Source of the DNA: Bacteroidales bacterium
GTDB lineage: Bacteria > Bacteroidota > Bacteroidia > Bacteroidales > WCHB1-69
NCBI GenBank assembly: GCA_017617445.1
Contig: JAFZWE010000002.1
Coordinates: forward strand, 1-64,000
Length of the DNA stretch: 64,000 nt
Direction of reading: 5' to 3'
The notes beneath the pieces were generated by a model. That model ran no database searches. It was given only the letters and a program-made list of their open reading frames with translations, and had not been told where the DNA came from. How positions within the stretch are numbered: the first letter of the stretch is position 1; every line of letters starts with the position of its first letter. The position numbers and the translations under genes were made by a program. Below, one piece after another: positions 8,616 to 17,104 of the stretch.

Positions 8616-8623
8616 TATTTTTG
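8616..8623 (+). promoter_or_regulatory. Possible -7 box of the feo operon
   Basis: TATTTTTG matches TAnnTTTG about 90 nt upstream of feoAB. The leader contains an AT-rich GATCATTATC word near 8690 that weakly resembles iron-box sequences; I do not call an operator. Confidence 0.4.
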
Positions 8624-8712
8624 TCTCCTTTTTATGGCGAATAGGCTTTGTTCGTTTTTTTTATCTTATAAAACTAATAATCTGATCATTATCAATAAAT
8701 AAAAGATAATCT

Positions 8713-11211
8713 ATGAATACAGAACCCAAACTCACCCTCAATGATATGCCGGCTGGCGCCAAGTGCGTCATCATCCGTATCAGCGGCCACGGTGGATTGC
8801 GTCACCGACTGATGGAGATGGGCTTTGTGAAAGGCGAAACGGTCACCGTGATCAAATCCTCCCCGCTGCAGGACCCCGTGGAATACATTGTCATGCAGTC
8901 GCATGTCTCCCTCCGCCGCAGCGAGGCCGACAAAATAGAGGTTCTCCCCCTGTCAGACGGGAATGTGAGTGTTCAGAATGATTTCAACGGCACGGTAAGC
9001 GAAGAGAAATACAATGACCCGGAACTTTCCGCACGCATCCAGGAGAAGAGCCACACGCTGACCGTGGCGCTTGTGGGAAACCCTAACTGCGGGAAAACCT
9101 CCTTCTTCAACCATGCCACCGGACTGCACGAAAGAGTGGGGAATTACGCTGGCGTAACCGTGGACATGAAAATAGGCACCTTTTTCTACAAAGGCTACAC
9201 CATCCGCCTCGTTGACCTCCCGGGCACCTATTCCGTGAACGAGTATTCGCCGGAGGAACTTTGTGTGCGCGAATTCCTTACCCAGAACGACTACGATATG
9301 ATTCTCAATATCGTGGATGCCTCCAATATTGAAAGGAACCTGTTTCTGACCACCCAGCTCATTGACATGAACGTGCCGATGGTGATGGCATTGAATATGT
9401 ATGATGAATTGGAGTCAAAAGGCGACAAGTTCGACTACAAAAACATGGGAAAAATGCTCGGGTTGCCCATCATTCCCACTACCGCCTCCAAAGGGGTGGG
9501 CATTCCGGAAGTGCTGCAGGCCATCATCGATGTTTTTGAAGACCACAAGAACCTGACGCACCATATCCATATCAATTATGGAACGGATATTGAGAATGCG
9601 ATTGTGCCAATTAAGGAGAAAATTACTGAAAATAAGGATATTATCAATGTTTATCCTGCTCGGTACATTGCCATCAATGCCTTGGAGGGAACGCAGCACA
9701 CCTTGCAGGATTTGAGCCAGTTGCCGAATGGCAAAGAGATTATCGCGGAAGCCAAGCACTACCGCAATGCACTGGAACAATCGTATAATGAAAAGATTGA
9801 TACACAGATTAGTAATGCCCGTTATGGATTTATCCGCGGGGCATTGCACGAGACCTATAAACCGGGAAACCAGGGACAGCGTTGGAAAGCATACGTGGCA
9901 GATAAGGTTTTGACCAACAAATGGTTGGGATTCCCCATCTTGATTGTTTTCCTTTGGATAATGTTCCAGACCACCTTCATGCTTGGGGCATATCCCCAGG
10001 AGTGGCTCGACATGCTGATGTTGTGGTTGGGGGAGAAAACTTCCCAATTGTTGCCGGAGGGCATCCTCAACGATTTGATTGTGGATGGTATCATCGGCGG
10101 TGTGGGTGCGGTGATCTCTTTCCTTCCCAACATCATCCTGCTCTTCTTCTTTATTTCCATCATGGAGGACACGGGCTATATGGCCCGCGCCGCCTTCATG
10201 GTGGACCGGGTGTTCCATAAATTCGGTCTGCACGGCCGTTCGTTCATCCCCTATGTGATGGGTTTTGGCTGCGCAGTACCCGCCATTATGGCCACTCGCA
10301 CCTTGGAGAACAAGAAAGACCGCTTGGTGACCATCCTCACCATCCCATTCATGTCATGCTCCGCCCGACTGCCCGTCTATCTTATCCTTGTTTCCGCATT
10401 TTTCCATAAAAACCAAGGACTGATACTGTTAAGTATTTATGCCATAGGCATAATGGTCGCTGTATTGTCGGCGTTGCTGCTCAACAAGACCGCGTTCAAG
10501 AGCGTGTCGGAGGAGTTTGTGATGGAGTTGCCACCGTATCGTCTGCCCACCGCACGCAATGTGTTGATGCACATGTGGGACAAAAGTGCGCAGTACCTCA
10601 AGAAGATGGGAACGGTGATTTTGGCGGCGTCCATCATCATTTGGGCATTGGAATACTTCCCGCACAATTCGGAGCAGGAACAGCTTTACGCACAACAAAT
10701 TGAGCAGGTGCAGCAAGATGCCGCTATAACGCAGGTACAGAAAACCGTTCAAGTGGATTCTCTCTCGAAAGAGAGTGCCGCTTTTCACAATGAGAACTGC
10801 TATATCGGCAGGTTTGGACATTTCATTGAGCCCGTCGTCCGCCCCTGCGGCTTTGACTGGCATATTGGCGTGGCTTTGTGTACTGGCATAGCAGCGAAAG
10901 AGGTGATTGTTTCCACTTTAGGGGTGCTCTATCAGGCTGACAATGTGGAAGAAAACGAGGTGTCATTGGCAGAAAAGATGAAAGAGCAGCGTTGGCCGGA
11001 GGGAACAGCCAGGGCAGGGGAGCCCATCTATTCGCCGTTGGTGGCGTATGCGCTGATGCTGTTTGTCTTGCTCAGCGTGCCCTGTTTCGCCACGTTGGCG
11101 GCCATTCGGCGGGAGGCGGGCTGGAAGTGGGTGGTGTTCACCTTGGTCTATACCATATTGCTCGCTTGGCTCATCAGCACCGCAGTGTTCCAAATCGGCA
11201 GCGCCTTCTGA
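8713..11211 (+). CDS. feoB: Ferrous iron transporter, FeoA-FeoB fusion
   Basis: 832 residues. Residues 1-80 form an SH3-like FeoA domain (GHGGLRHRLMEMGFVKGETV). A linker leads to the FeoB GTPase domain with G1 GNPNCGKTS near residue 122, G3 DLPGTYSVNEYSPEE and G4 ALNMYDE, then the membrane core with gate motifs (GFGCAVPAIMATRTLENKKDR and CSARLPVYLI). A final GIAAKEVIVSTLGVLYQ loop and terminal membrane segments follow. It imports Fe(II) across the inner membrane. FeoA-FeoB fusions are common in Bacteroidota. It heads an operon with a CDF exporter and a Cys-rich mini-protein. Confidence 0.96.
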   Translation: MNTEPKLTLNDMPAGAKCVIIRISGHGGLRHRLMEMGFVKGETVTVIKSSPLQDPVEYIVMQSHVSLRRSEADKIEVLPLSDGNVSVQNDFNGTVSEEKYNDPELSARIQEKSHTLTVALVGNPNCGKTSFFNHATGLHERVGNYAGVTVDMKIGTFFYKGYTIRLVDLPGTYSVNEYSPEELCVREFLTQNDYDMILNIVDASNIERNLFLTTQLIDMNVPMVMALNMYDELESKGDKFDYKNMGKMLGLPIIPTTASKGVGIPEVLQAIIDVFEDHKNLTHHIHINYGTDIENAIVPIKEKITENKDIINVYPARYIAINALEGTQHTLQDLSQLPNGKEIIAEAKHYRNALEQSYNEKIDTQISNARYGFIRGALHETYKPGNQGQRWKAYVADKVLTNKWLGFPILIVFLWIMFQTTFMLGAYPQEWLDMLMLWLGEKTSQLLPEGILNDLIVDGIIGGVGAVISFLPNIILLFFFISIMEDTGYMARAAFMVDRVFHKFGLHGRSFIPYVMGFGCAVPAIMATRTLENKKDRLVTILTIPFMSCSARLPVYLILVSAFFHKNQGLILLSIYAIGIMVAVLSALLLNKTAFKSVSEEFVMELPPYRLPTARNVLMHMWDKSAQYLKKMGTVILAASIIIWALEYFPHNSEQEQLYAQQIEQVQQDAAITQVQKTVQVDSLSKESAAFHNENCYIGRFGHFIEPVVRPCGFDWHIGVALCTGIAAKEVIVSTLGVLYQADNVEENEVSLAEKMKEQRWPEGTARAGEPIYSPLVAYALMLFVLLSVPCFATLAAIRREAGWKWVVFTLVYTILLAWLISTAVFQIGSAF

Positions 11212-11240
11212 TTTCTTCCCATCCTTAACGCGTTATTGTC

Positions 11241-12137
11241 ATGATACATCACGAACATCATCACCATGAGATTCATCTGGAAAAACTGAACACCATCTAC
11301 ATTGTGGCGGTGGTGTTGAACTTGCTGTTTGTTGTCGTGGAAACGGTTTTGGGTGTGGTTGGACATTCAGTAGGACTATTGTCGGATGCAGGGCACAACC
11401 TCAGTGATGTTTTCTGTTTGCTCTTGGCGTTAATTGCCGTAAAGTTGTCGCAAACGCACGCCACCCGGCGGTTCTCCTACGGATACAGGAAGAGCTCGGT
11501 GCTCATCTCTCTGCTCAATGCCATCCTTTTGTTGGTGGCTGTGGGGATGATTATGGTGGAAAGTATCGGAAAATTTGCCCACCCTGCTGAAGTGAATGGC
11601 AGTGTGGTGGCTTGGACTGCCGCTGCGGGAGTGCTGGTCAATGGCATCACCACCTGGATGTTGTCACATCAACAGAAGCACGATCTCAATACACGGGGAG
11701 CCTTCCTCCACATGTTGGCCGACACTTTGGTTTCTGTGGGAGTGCTGGTTTCCGGTATGGTCATTGCCCATACGGGTTGGACCATCATTGACCCCATAGT
11801 CGGCTTGCTTATCGCTTTGATCATTCTTGTTTCCACTTGGAAACTGCTTGCGGAAAGTTTGAGAATTTCTATTGATGCTGTTCCGGAACACATTGATATG
11901 GAACATATTGTTTCGCAAATGAAAATGTTGGACGGTGTGGTCGACATTCATCATGTCCATATTTGGTCCATCAGCACGACAGAGGCAGCTTTAACGGCGC
12001 ATGTGGTGATCCGAGACCTTCAGCAGATGGAGGAAATCACCAACCGGCTGAAGGACTTCCTGGAGCGGGAGGGCATCGTCCACAGCACCCTTGAGGTGGA
12101 AACAGGTGCTCATCATTGCAGGGCCCATGATTGCTAA
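11241..12137 (+). CDS. Cation diffusion facilitator (CDF) metal exporter
   Basis: 298 residues, six predicted membrane segments. The N-terminus is His-rich (MIHHEHHHHEIHLEK). Family metal-site motifs are visible in helix 2 (GLLSDAGHNLSDVF) and helix 5 (HMLADTLVSVGVLVSG), and a C-terminal cytoplasmic domain contains VDIHHVHIWSIS. This resembles the ZitB/CzcD group, which exports Zn(II) and related ions by proton antiport. It starts 29 nt after feoAB, which suggests co-expression. A role in protecting against metals that enter through FeoB is inference. Confidence 0.9.
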   Translation: MIHHEHHHHEIHLEKLNTIYIVAVVLNLLFVVVETVLGVVGHSVGLLSDAGHNLSDVFCLLLALIAVKLSQTHATRRFSYGYRKSSVLISLLNAILLLVAVGMIMVESIGKFAHPAEVNGSVVAWTAAAGVLVNGITTWMLSHQQKHDLNTRGAFLHMLADTLVSVGVLVSGMVIAHTGWTIIDPIVGLLIALIILVSTWKLLAESLRISIDAVPEHIDMEHIVSQMKMLDGVVDIHHVHIWSISTTEAALTAHVVIRDLQQMEEITNRLKDFLEREGIVHSTLEVETGAHHCRAHDC

Positions 12138-12164
12138 ATCCAACCCCAAATCCTAATCATCTCC

Positions 12165-12356
12165 ATGGACTATTCGCTCATTCAAACCATTATAGTGTTT
12201 CTTATTGTGGCAGCTGCCATATCCTATGTTGTTTTTATGATGATCAAAAAGAGCAAGGGAGGGTGTGGCTGCGACAAAAAAAATTGCGATGGCCTATGCC
12301 ACAATTGTCCTTGTGGTCCGAAAAATAAACACACCTCTGTTTGCCGACAAAAATAA
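12165..12356 (+). CDS. FeoB-associated Cys-rich membrane protein
   Basis: 63 residues: one N-terminal membrane helix (about 5-26), a short basic stretch, then a Cys-rich tail (GGCGCDKKNCDGLCHNCPC). This matches small FeoB-associated Cys-rich proteins often encoded at the end of feo operons, whose role is not settled. It begins 27 nt after the CDF gene. Its 3' end contains the -33 element of the ridA promoter. Confidence 0.85.
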   Translation: MDYSLIQTIIVFLIVAAAISYVVFMMIKKSKGGCGCDKKNCDGLCHNCPCGPKNKHTSVCRQK

Positions 12357-12370
12357 TTGTTGTATTTTTG
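12340..12370 (+). promoter_or_regulatory. Full Bacteroidetes promoter of ridA
   Basis: A -33 TTTG at 12340-12343, a 19-bp spacer, and a -7 TATTTTTG at 12363-12370 match both halves of the consensus. The -33 half is inside the coding end of the preceding gene. Confidence 0.75.
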
Positions 12371-12429
12371 CGCTCTGTATCTAAATGTGCAAAATATTCA
12401 TAGGCAAACATATTTTAAATTTCAATAAG

Positions 12430-12804
12430 ATGAAAAAAGTAATTCACACAGACAAAGCACCTAAAGCCATCGGTCCGTACAGTCAGGCCATTGAAATCAA
12501 CGGAACCCTTTACATTTCTGGGCAGATTCCGGTGGATCCTGCCACAGGGAAAGTGGCTGACACCATTGAAGAACAAACCGAGCAGGTGATGAAAAACATC
12601 GGAGCTATCCTTGAAGAGGCCGGTTATACTTTCGCCGACGTGGTGAAATCCACCTGCCTGCTCAGTGACATGGCCAACTTCAAACCCATGAATGAGGTGT
12701 ACGCCAAGTACTACAGCACCAATCCTCCGGCACGTGCCGCCTTTGCAGTCAAAGCCCTTCCCATGGGTGTGATGGTGGAAATTGAAACCGTGGCCGTCAA
12801 ATAA
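12430..12804 (+). CDS. ridA: RidA/YjgF family enamine/imine deaminase
   Basis: 124 residues, the normal length. RidA proteins hydrolyse reactive 2-aminoacrylate and related imines from PLP enzymes. Diagnostic parts are APKAIGPYSQAIEINGTLYISGQ near the N-terminus, the conserved Arg in NPPARAAFAVKALP near residue 100, and the closing VEIETVAV. The ATG at 12430 is chosen over the one at 12385 because the family begins at KKVIHTDKAP and because the upstream codons sit very near the promoter. A terminator follows. Confidence 0.94.
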   Translation: MKKVIHTDKAPKAIGPYSQAIEINGTLYISGQIPVDPATGKVADTIEEQTEQVMKNIGAILEEAGYTFADVVKSTCLLSDMANFKPMNEVYAKYYSTNPPARAAFAVKALPMGVMVEIETVAVK

Positions 12805-12822
12805 ACAAGCGAACACCATAGG

Positions 12823-12860
12823 AAAGATAGGGATGCTTTCAAACATCTCTATCTTTTTTT
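12823..12860 (+). terminator. Intrinsic terminator of ridA
   Basis: Stem AAAGATAG..ATG / CAT..CTATCTTT followed by a run of T residues. Confidence 0.7.
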
Positions 12861-12872
12861 AAATACAGGGCA

Positions 12873-13361
12873 ATGAAAATCGGAATTATTTCAGACACAC
12901 ATGGTTATCTCCACCCCAATGTGTCCTCTTTTTTTGAGGGGTGTGATGAAATCTGGCACGCCGGTGACATCGGCAGCGAGGAGGTGCTGGATGAGCTGAA
13001 ACTCATTGCGCCTGTACGGGCTGTCTATGGCAATTGTGACGATTGGGATGTGCGTTACAGAACTGCAGAATCCTTGGTGTTTCACTGTGAAGGACACAAG
13101 GTGGCGCTGATGCACATCGTGGGCAACGGAAGCTACTACTCCACGCCGGCATTGGACATCATCAACGTTTCACATCCCACCATCTTCGTGGCGGGGCATT
13201 CGCATATTTTGAAGGTGATGAACGATCCCAAACACAACCTGCTCTTCATCAACCCCGGTTCCGCTGGCCGCCGAGGGCAGCACACCCGCCTCACTTTCCT
13301 CCGACTTGAAATCAACGGCACAGAACTCAGCCATCTGGAGGTCTATGACGAGCCTAAGTAA
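12873..13361 (+). CDS. YfcE/MJ0936-type metallophosphoesterase
   Basis: 162 residues. The calcineurin-like motifs are in order: GIISDTHG (D,H), HAGDIGS (GD), YGNCDDWDVR (GNCD), and near the end FVAGHSH with INPGSAGRRG. These supply the two-metal centre of the YfcE family, small cytoplasmic phosphodiesterases with unclear physiological substrates. Family members usually have an H-G pattern in the fourth motif; here it reads LMHIVGNG. The gene ends 12 nt before the beta-barrel gene and may share its transcript. Confidence 0.92.
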   Translation: MKIGIISDTHGYLHPNVSSFFEGCDEIWHAGDIGSEEVLDELKLIAPVRAVYGNCDDWDVRYRTAESLVFHCEGHKVALMHIVGNGSYYSTPALDIINVSHPTIFVAGHSHILKVMNDPKHNLLFINPGSAGRRGQHTRLTFLRLEINGTELSHLEVYDEPK

Positions 13362-13373
13362 ACCCATAAAAAA

Positions 13374-14159
13374 ATGAGACATAATCTTTTCTTTTTGTTT
13401 ATTCTGTTGTTTTTCAGTGTGCTGACAAGCAATGGAACTCCTGTTGACCCGCCGTACGGCTCACAATTCCCCAATTCGGAAGAGAGAAAACCGCGCGAGC
13501 CCAAGTCCCACGACGGGAATTTCGGCAAGCGGGTGACCCTGGGCGTCACTTTTGGTATCGGTCCCGATTGGCTCAACCCGCGCACCGATTCCCTGCACCG
13601 CAACGGCACCGTGTTGGCCCTTAAATACGGCATCGCCATTGATGTGAATTTCACCACCAAGGAGAATTACTACTTCACCACGGGTGTCTTCTTCAACCAC
13701 TCCGGCGGGCATCTGGCCTTTGAGGGCTTCGGTTTCGGCGCAGACTCTTTGGTGCGTGATATTGAACGCCGTTATTCCTCCATCTACGTCACTATTCCAA
13801 CGGGTATCAAATTGAAAACCAATTCAATGAAAGGATGGGTGGTGGCGGCCAATTTCGGACTCTACCACAGCATCCGCCTCACGGCCAAGGCTTCTGACAA
13901 ATATTATTTCGGCAATGAGAGAAGAAAAACAGAGAAATACATGTACCGTGACCAGACCGCGCTCTTCCGCGAGGCCGGCTATATCGGCGTGGGTACTGAA
14001 TATGTCGTTTCCGGAAGCTTCCGGGTCTTCTTCTACGCTCTTTATGCCCACACCTTTACCAATTTTTTCAACCCTAAAAAAAGCATGAATATGGCTTCCG
14101 GCGGGAAGGACAAGGCCAACATCGGTGGGGTGGAATTCCAAATAGGTCTTTGTTTTTAA
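13374..14159 (+). CDS. Outer-membrane beta-barrel protein (PorT-like)
   Basis: 261 residues with a signal peptide (MRHNLFFLFILLFFSVLTSNG). After a charged linker, alternating hydrophobic strands (VTLGVTFGIGPDWL, ALKYGIAIDVNFTT, YYFTTGVFFNHSGG, SSIYVTIPTGIKLKT) and a closing VEFQIGLCF suggest a small eight-stranded barrel like the PorT-type OMP_b-brl_2 family of Bacteroidota. No specific function can be assigned. It lies 12 nt downstream of the phosphodiesterase and 10 nt upstream of the FAH gene, so the three are probably cotranscribed. Confidence 0.75.
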   Translation: MRHNLFFLFILLFFSVLTSNGTPVDPPYGSQFPNSEERKPREPKSHDGNFGKRVTLGVTFGIGPDWLNPRTDSLHRNGTVLALKYGIAIDVNFTTKENYYFTTGVFFNHSGGHLAFEGFGFGADSLVRDIERRYSSIYVTIPTGIKLKTNSMKGWVVAANFGLYHSIRLTAKASDKYYFGNERRKTEKYMYRDQTALFREAGYIGVGTEYVVSGSFRVFFYALYAHTFTNFFNPKKSMNMASGGKDKANIGGVEFQIGLCF

Positions 14160-14169
14160 TCTCTTCATC

Positions 14170-14781
14170 ATGAAAATCATTTGCGTAGGAAGAAATTACC
14201 TGCCTCATATACAGGAACTCGGACATAAGGTTCCGGATGAGCCCACCCTGTTTTTGAAACCTGACTCGTCAATCATCACGAGAAACCGCCCGTTTTTCAT
14301 TCCTGATTTTTCACAACAGGTGGAGTATGAAGTGGAATTGTTGGTCCGCATCGACAAAGTAGGGAAATACATCCAGGAGAAATATGCCCACACCTACTAC
14401 CATGAAATCGGGCTGGGTATTGATTTTACGGCGAGGGATTTGCAAAAAAAGTGCATAGAAAATGGCAATCCATGGGAAATTGCCAAGGCTTTTGATGGCT
14501 CGGCAGTGATTAGCCCATTTGTAGAAAAAGACCAATTTGAAGATTTAGACCATCTCCAATTCCATCTGGATTTGAATGGCACCACCGTGCAAATCGGCAA
14601 CAGCGGGGAAATGCTCTTCTCTATTGATCAAATCATCTCCTACGCCTCGCAATTCTTCACGTTGAAAACAGGCGATATCTTTTTCACGGGCACGCCGAAA
14701 GGGGTGGGCAAGGTGTCCATCAACGACCGGCTGGAAGGATGGATTGAAAATCGCAGGATGTTGAATTTCAGAGTGAAGTAG
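14170..14781 (+). CDS. Fumarylacetoacetate hydrolase (FAH) family protein
   Basis: 203 residues, a compact FAHD1-like member. MKIICVGRNYLPHIQELGH and FLKPDSSIITRN form the N-terminal substrate loop. QVEYEVELLVRID supplies the Glu metal ligands, GIDFTARDLQ follows, and TGDIFFTGTPKGVGKV is the conserved C-terminal segment. Relatives act as acylpyruvate hydrolases or oxaloacetate decarboxylases in the cytoplasm; the substrate here cannot be read from sequence. Confidence 0.88.
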   Translation: MKIICVGRNYLPHIQELGHKVPDEPTLFLKPDSSIITRNRPFFIPDFSQQVEYEVELLVRIDKVGKYIQEKYAHTYYHEIGLGIDFTARDLQKKCIENGNPWEIAKAFDGSAVISPFVEKDQFEDLDHLQFHLDLNGTTVQIGNSGEMLFSIDQIISYASQFFTLKTGDIFFTGTPKGVGKVSINDRLEGWIENRRMLNFRVK

Positions 14782-14831
14782 ATGCCCGAAAAGCAATGAA
14801 GGACACTATCTCCATGCATTGCCAAAACTTG

Positions 14832-14839
14832 TATATTTG
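14832..14839 (+). promoter_or_regulatory. -7 box of the DPP IV gene
   Basis: TATATTTG followed by CACC, 55 nt upstream of the start codon. Confidence 0.6.
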
Positions 14840-14894
14840 CACCCGTAAATAAAAATTCAAAGTTGTAGATAATCATATTTAAATAAAGTCAATT

Positions 14895-17078
14895 ATGAAA
14901 TTAAAATTTTTCGCATGGGTATTGTTGCTTTCGGTTTGCAGCCTTACCCTTTCTGCCCAAAAGCAAGTCACCCTGGAAACCATCTGGAAATATTACCAGT
15001 TCTATCCGTCTTACATCCGGGGATTTGAATCTATGCCCAACAGTGATTACTATTCGGCAAAGGACGCCAAGAGCATTGCCAAATTCAGTTTTGAGACAGG
15101 AGAGAAAAAGGAGGATATCCTGACCAACGAGATGCTGCAAAAAGCCTCCAATGGCCGGCTTTCCCTTGATGTGGTGGAAGAATACTCCTTTGACGATGCC
15201 TGCTCCAAGATTCTCTTTTCTACAGATGGTGAAAGCATCTATCGCAGGTCTACCCTGTCCAACTATTTTGTTTATGATTTGAAAAACAATAAATTAATCC
15301 CCGTCAGTGATTCTGCTCAGGGCAAACTCAACTTTGCTGATTTCTCCTCCGATGGGAACAAAGTGGCTTTTGTTCGCAACTATAACCTTTTCTATATGGA
15401 CCTTCAAACAGGAAAAGAGACGCAGATTACCTTTGACGGGAAGGAAAACGAAATTCGTAATGGCTGGGCCGACTGGGTGTATGAGGAAGAGCTGAGCCAG
15501 GCCAAATATTTTTCCTGGTCGCCAGACGGAAGCAAAATCGCTTTCTTGCGTTTTGATGAAAGCCAGGTGAAGGAGTTTTCCATGACCCTCTGGGGTGAGC
15601 TTTATCCTGAAGAATACAAGTACAAATATCCCAAGGCGGGTGAAGACAACTCCCTCGTGGATATTTTTGTTTATGATCTGCAAACCAATAAATGCGAAAA
15701 AGTGGACTTCCCGCGGGAAGACTGCTACTACCCCAGAATCTATTGGCTTTCTAATTCAGTTGATCTCATCGTTTTGAAAATGAATCGTTTGCAAAACAGA
15801 GTGGATTTTTATCGCTGCAACACCCAAACCCATGCCAAAGACATTGTGCTGACGGATGAAAACAAGTGCTGGATTGACATTACGGACAATTATTATTTTT
15901 TGAATGACAACAAAACCGTTATTTTCCTGTCGGAAAGAAACGGCTATCGCCACATTTACAAGGCAGAGTTCGGAAAAACTCCTGTACAGCTCACTTCCGG
16001 AAAATATGAGGTGGCTGGGATCTGCGCGGTGGATTTCCCCAAAAAGACCATCTTTTACCTTTCCAATGAAGTGGCGGTCCCCAATCAGGATCTCTTCAGC
16101 ATCAATTTTGATGGGAAAAAGAAAAAAATGCTCACGGACGGCAGCGGTTGGAACGACCCTACCTTCAATAGCAATGCCCATTTCTATTGCAACGAGTACA
16201 GCAATGCCAACACGCCGGCAGTGTACACCCTGCACACCGCCACCGGCAAGAAACTCTATACTATTGAAAGTAACGAACGCCTCAAGAAAACGATGGAATC
16301 CTTTGGGTTCACCACAAAAGAGATGTTCACCTTTGTCACCTCCCAAGGCGTGGAACTGAACGGCTGGATCATGAAGCCTGCTGATTTCAACCCTAACAAC
16401 AAATACCCGGTACTCATGTATGTGTACGGCGGTCCGGAAACCCCGCAGGTGCTCAATGCCTACAACTCTCCCTTTGACTATGCGTGGTACCAGATGCTGT
16501 GCCAGAAGGGCTACATTGTGGCCTGCGTGGATGGACGCGGCACCGGTCGGAAAGGAGATGAATTCACCAAGGTGATATACAAGCAAATGGGCAAATATGA
16601 GGCCATGGACCAGATTGAGGCGGCCAAATATTTCAAAACCCTCCCGTATGTTGACCCTGATCGCGTGGGCATCTGGGGATGGAGCTTCGGAGGCTATCTC
16701 TCCGCCCTCTCCCTTTTCAAAGGCGAAGGCACCTTCAAGATGGCTATCTCTGTGGCTCCCGTCACCAACTGGCGCTACTACGACAACATCTATACCGAAC
16801 GCTATCTGCAAAAGCCACAGGACAATCCCTCCGGTTATGACGACAACTCCCCCTGCTTCTTCGCCGACAAGCTGGAAGGCAAGTACCTCCTGATTCATGG
16901 AACTGCCGATGACAATGTCCATTTCCAGAATGCCATCGATTTGGTGACACAGCTGAACAAGGCTGGCAAACAATATGAGATGTTCTTCTATCCCAATAAG
17001 AACCACTCCATCTATGGAGGCAACACCCGACTTCACCTTTACTACAAGCTCACCAACTTCATCTTGGAGAATTTGTAA
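14895..17078 (+). CDS. Dipeptidyl peptidase IV (S9B)
   Basis: 727 residues with a signal peptide (MKLKFFAWVLLLSVCSLTLSAQ). It removes X-Pro or X-Ala dipeptides from peptide N-termini in the periplasm. The beta-propeller region contains the Glu-Glu substrate-anchor motif in DWVYEEELSQ (about residue 196-198). The C-terminal alpha/beta hydrolase carries the nucleophile in GWSFGG (Ser597), the Asp in HGTADDNVHF (Asp672) and the His in NKNHSIYGG (His704). Length and motif order are standard, as in Porphyromonas DPP IV. mutS2 follows after 26 nt. Confidence 0.95.
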   Translation: MKLKFFAWVLLLSVCSLTLSAQKQVTLETIWKYYQFYPSYIRGFESMPNSDYYSAKDAKSIAKFSFETGEKKEDILTNEMLQKASNGRLSLDVVEEYSFDDACSKILFSTDGESIYRRSTLSNYFVYDLKNNKLIPVSDSAQGKLNFADFSSDGNKVAFVRNYNLFYMDLQTGKETQITFDGKENEIRNGWADWVYEEELSQAKYFSWSPDGSKIAFLRFDESQVKEFSMTLWGELYPEEYKYKYPKAGEDNSLVDIFVYDLQTNKCEKVDFPREDCYYPRIYWLSNSVDLIVLKMNRLQNRVDFYRCNTQTHAKDIVLTDENKCWIDITDNYYFLNDNKTVIFLSERNGYRHIYKAEFGKTPVQLTSGKYEVAGICAVDFPKKTIFYLSNEVAVPNQDLFSINFDGKKKKMLTDGSGWNDPTFNSNAHFYCNEYSNANTPAVYTLHTATGKKLYTIESNERLKKTMESFGFTTKEMFTFVTSQGVELNGWIMKPADFNPNNKYPVLMYVYGGPETPQVLNAYNSPFDYAWYQMLCQKGYIVACVDGRGTGRKGDEFTKVIYKQMGKYEAMDQIEAAKYFKTLPYVDPDRVGIWGWSFGGYLSALSLFKGEGTFKMAISVAPVTNWRYYDNIYTERYLQKPQDNPSGYDDNSPCFFADKLEGKYLLIHGTADDNVHFQNAIDLVTQLNKAGKQYEMFFYPNKNHSIYGGNTRLHLYYKLTNFILENL

Positions 17079-17104
17079 AAAAGAAAAATCCCGCAAAAGC
17101 AAGC

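Noticed and set aside
8685..8712. Fur or DtxR box before feoAB
   Set aside because: An AT-rich partial palindrome (GATCATTATC) is present but too degenerate to support a call by eye.
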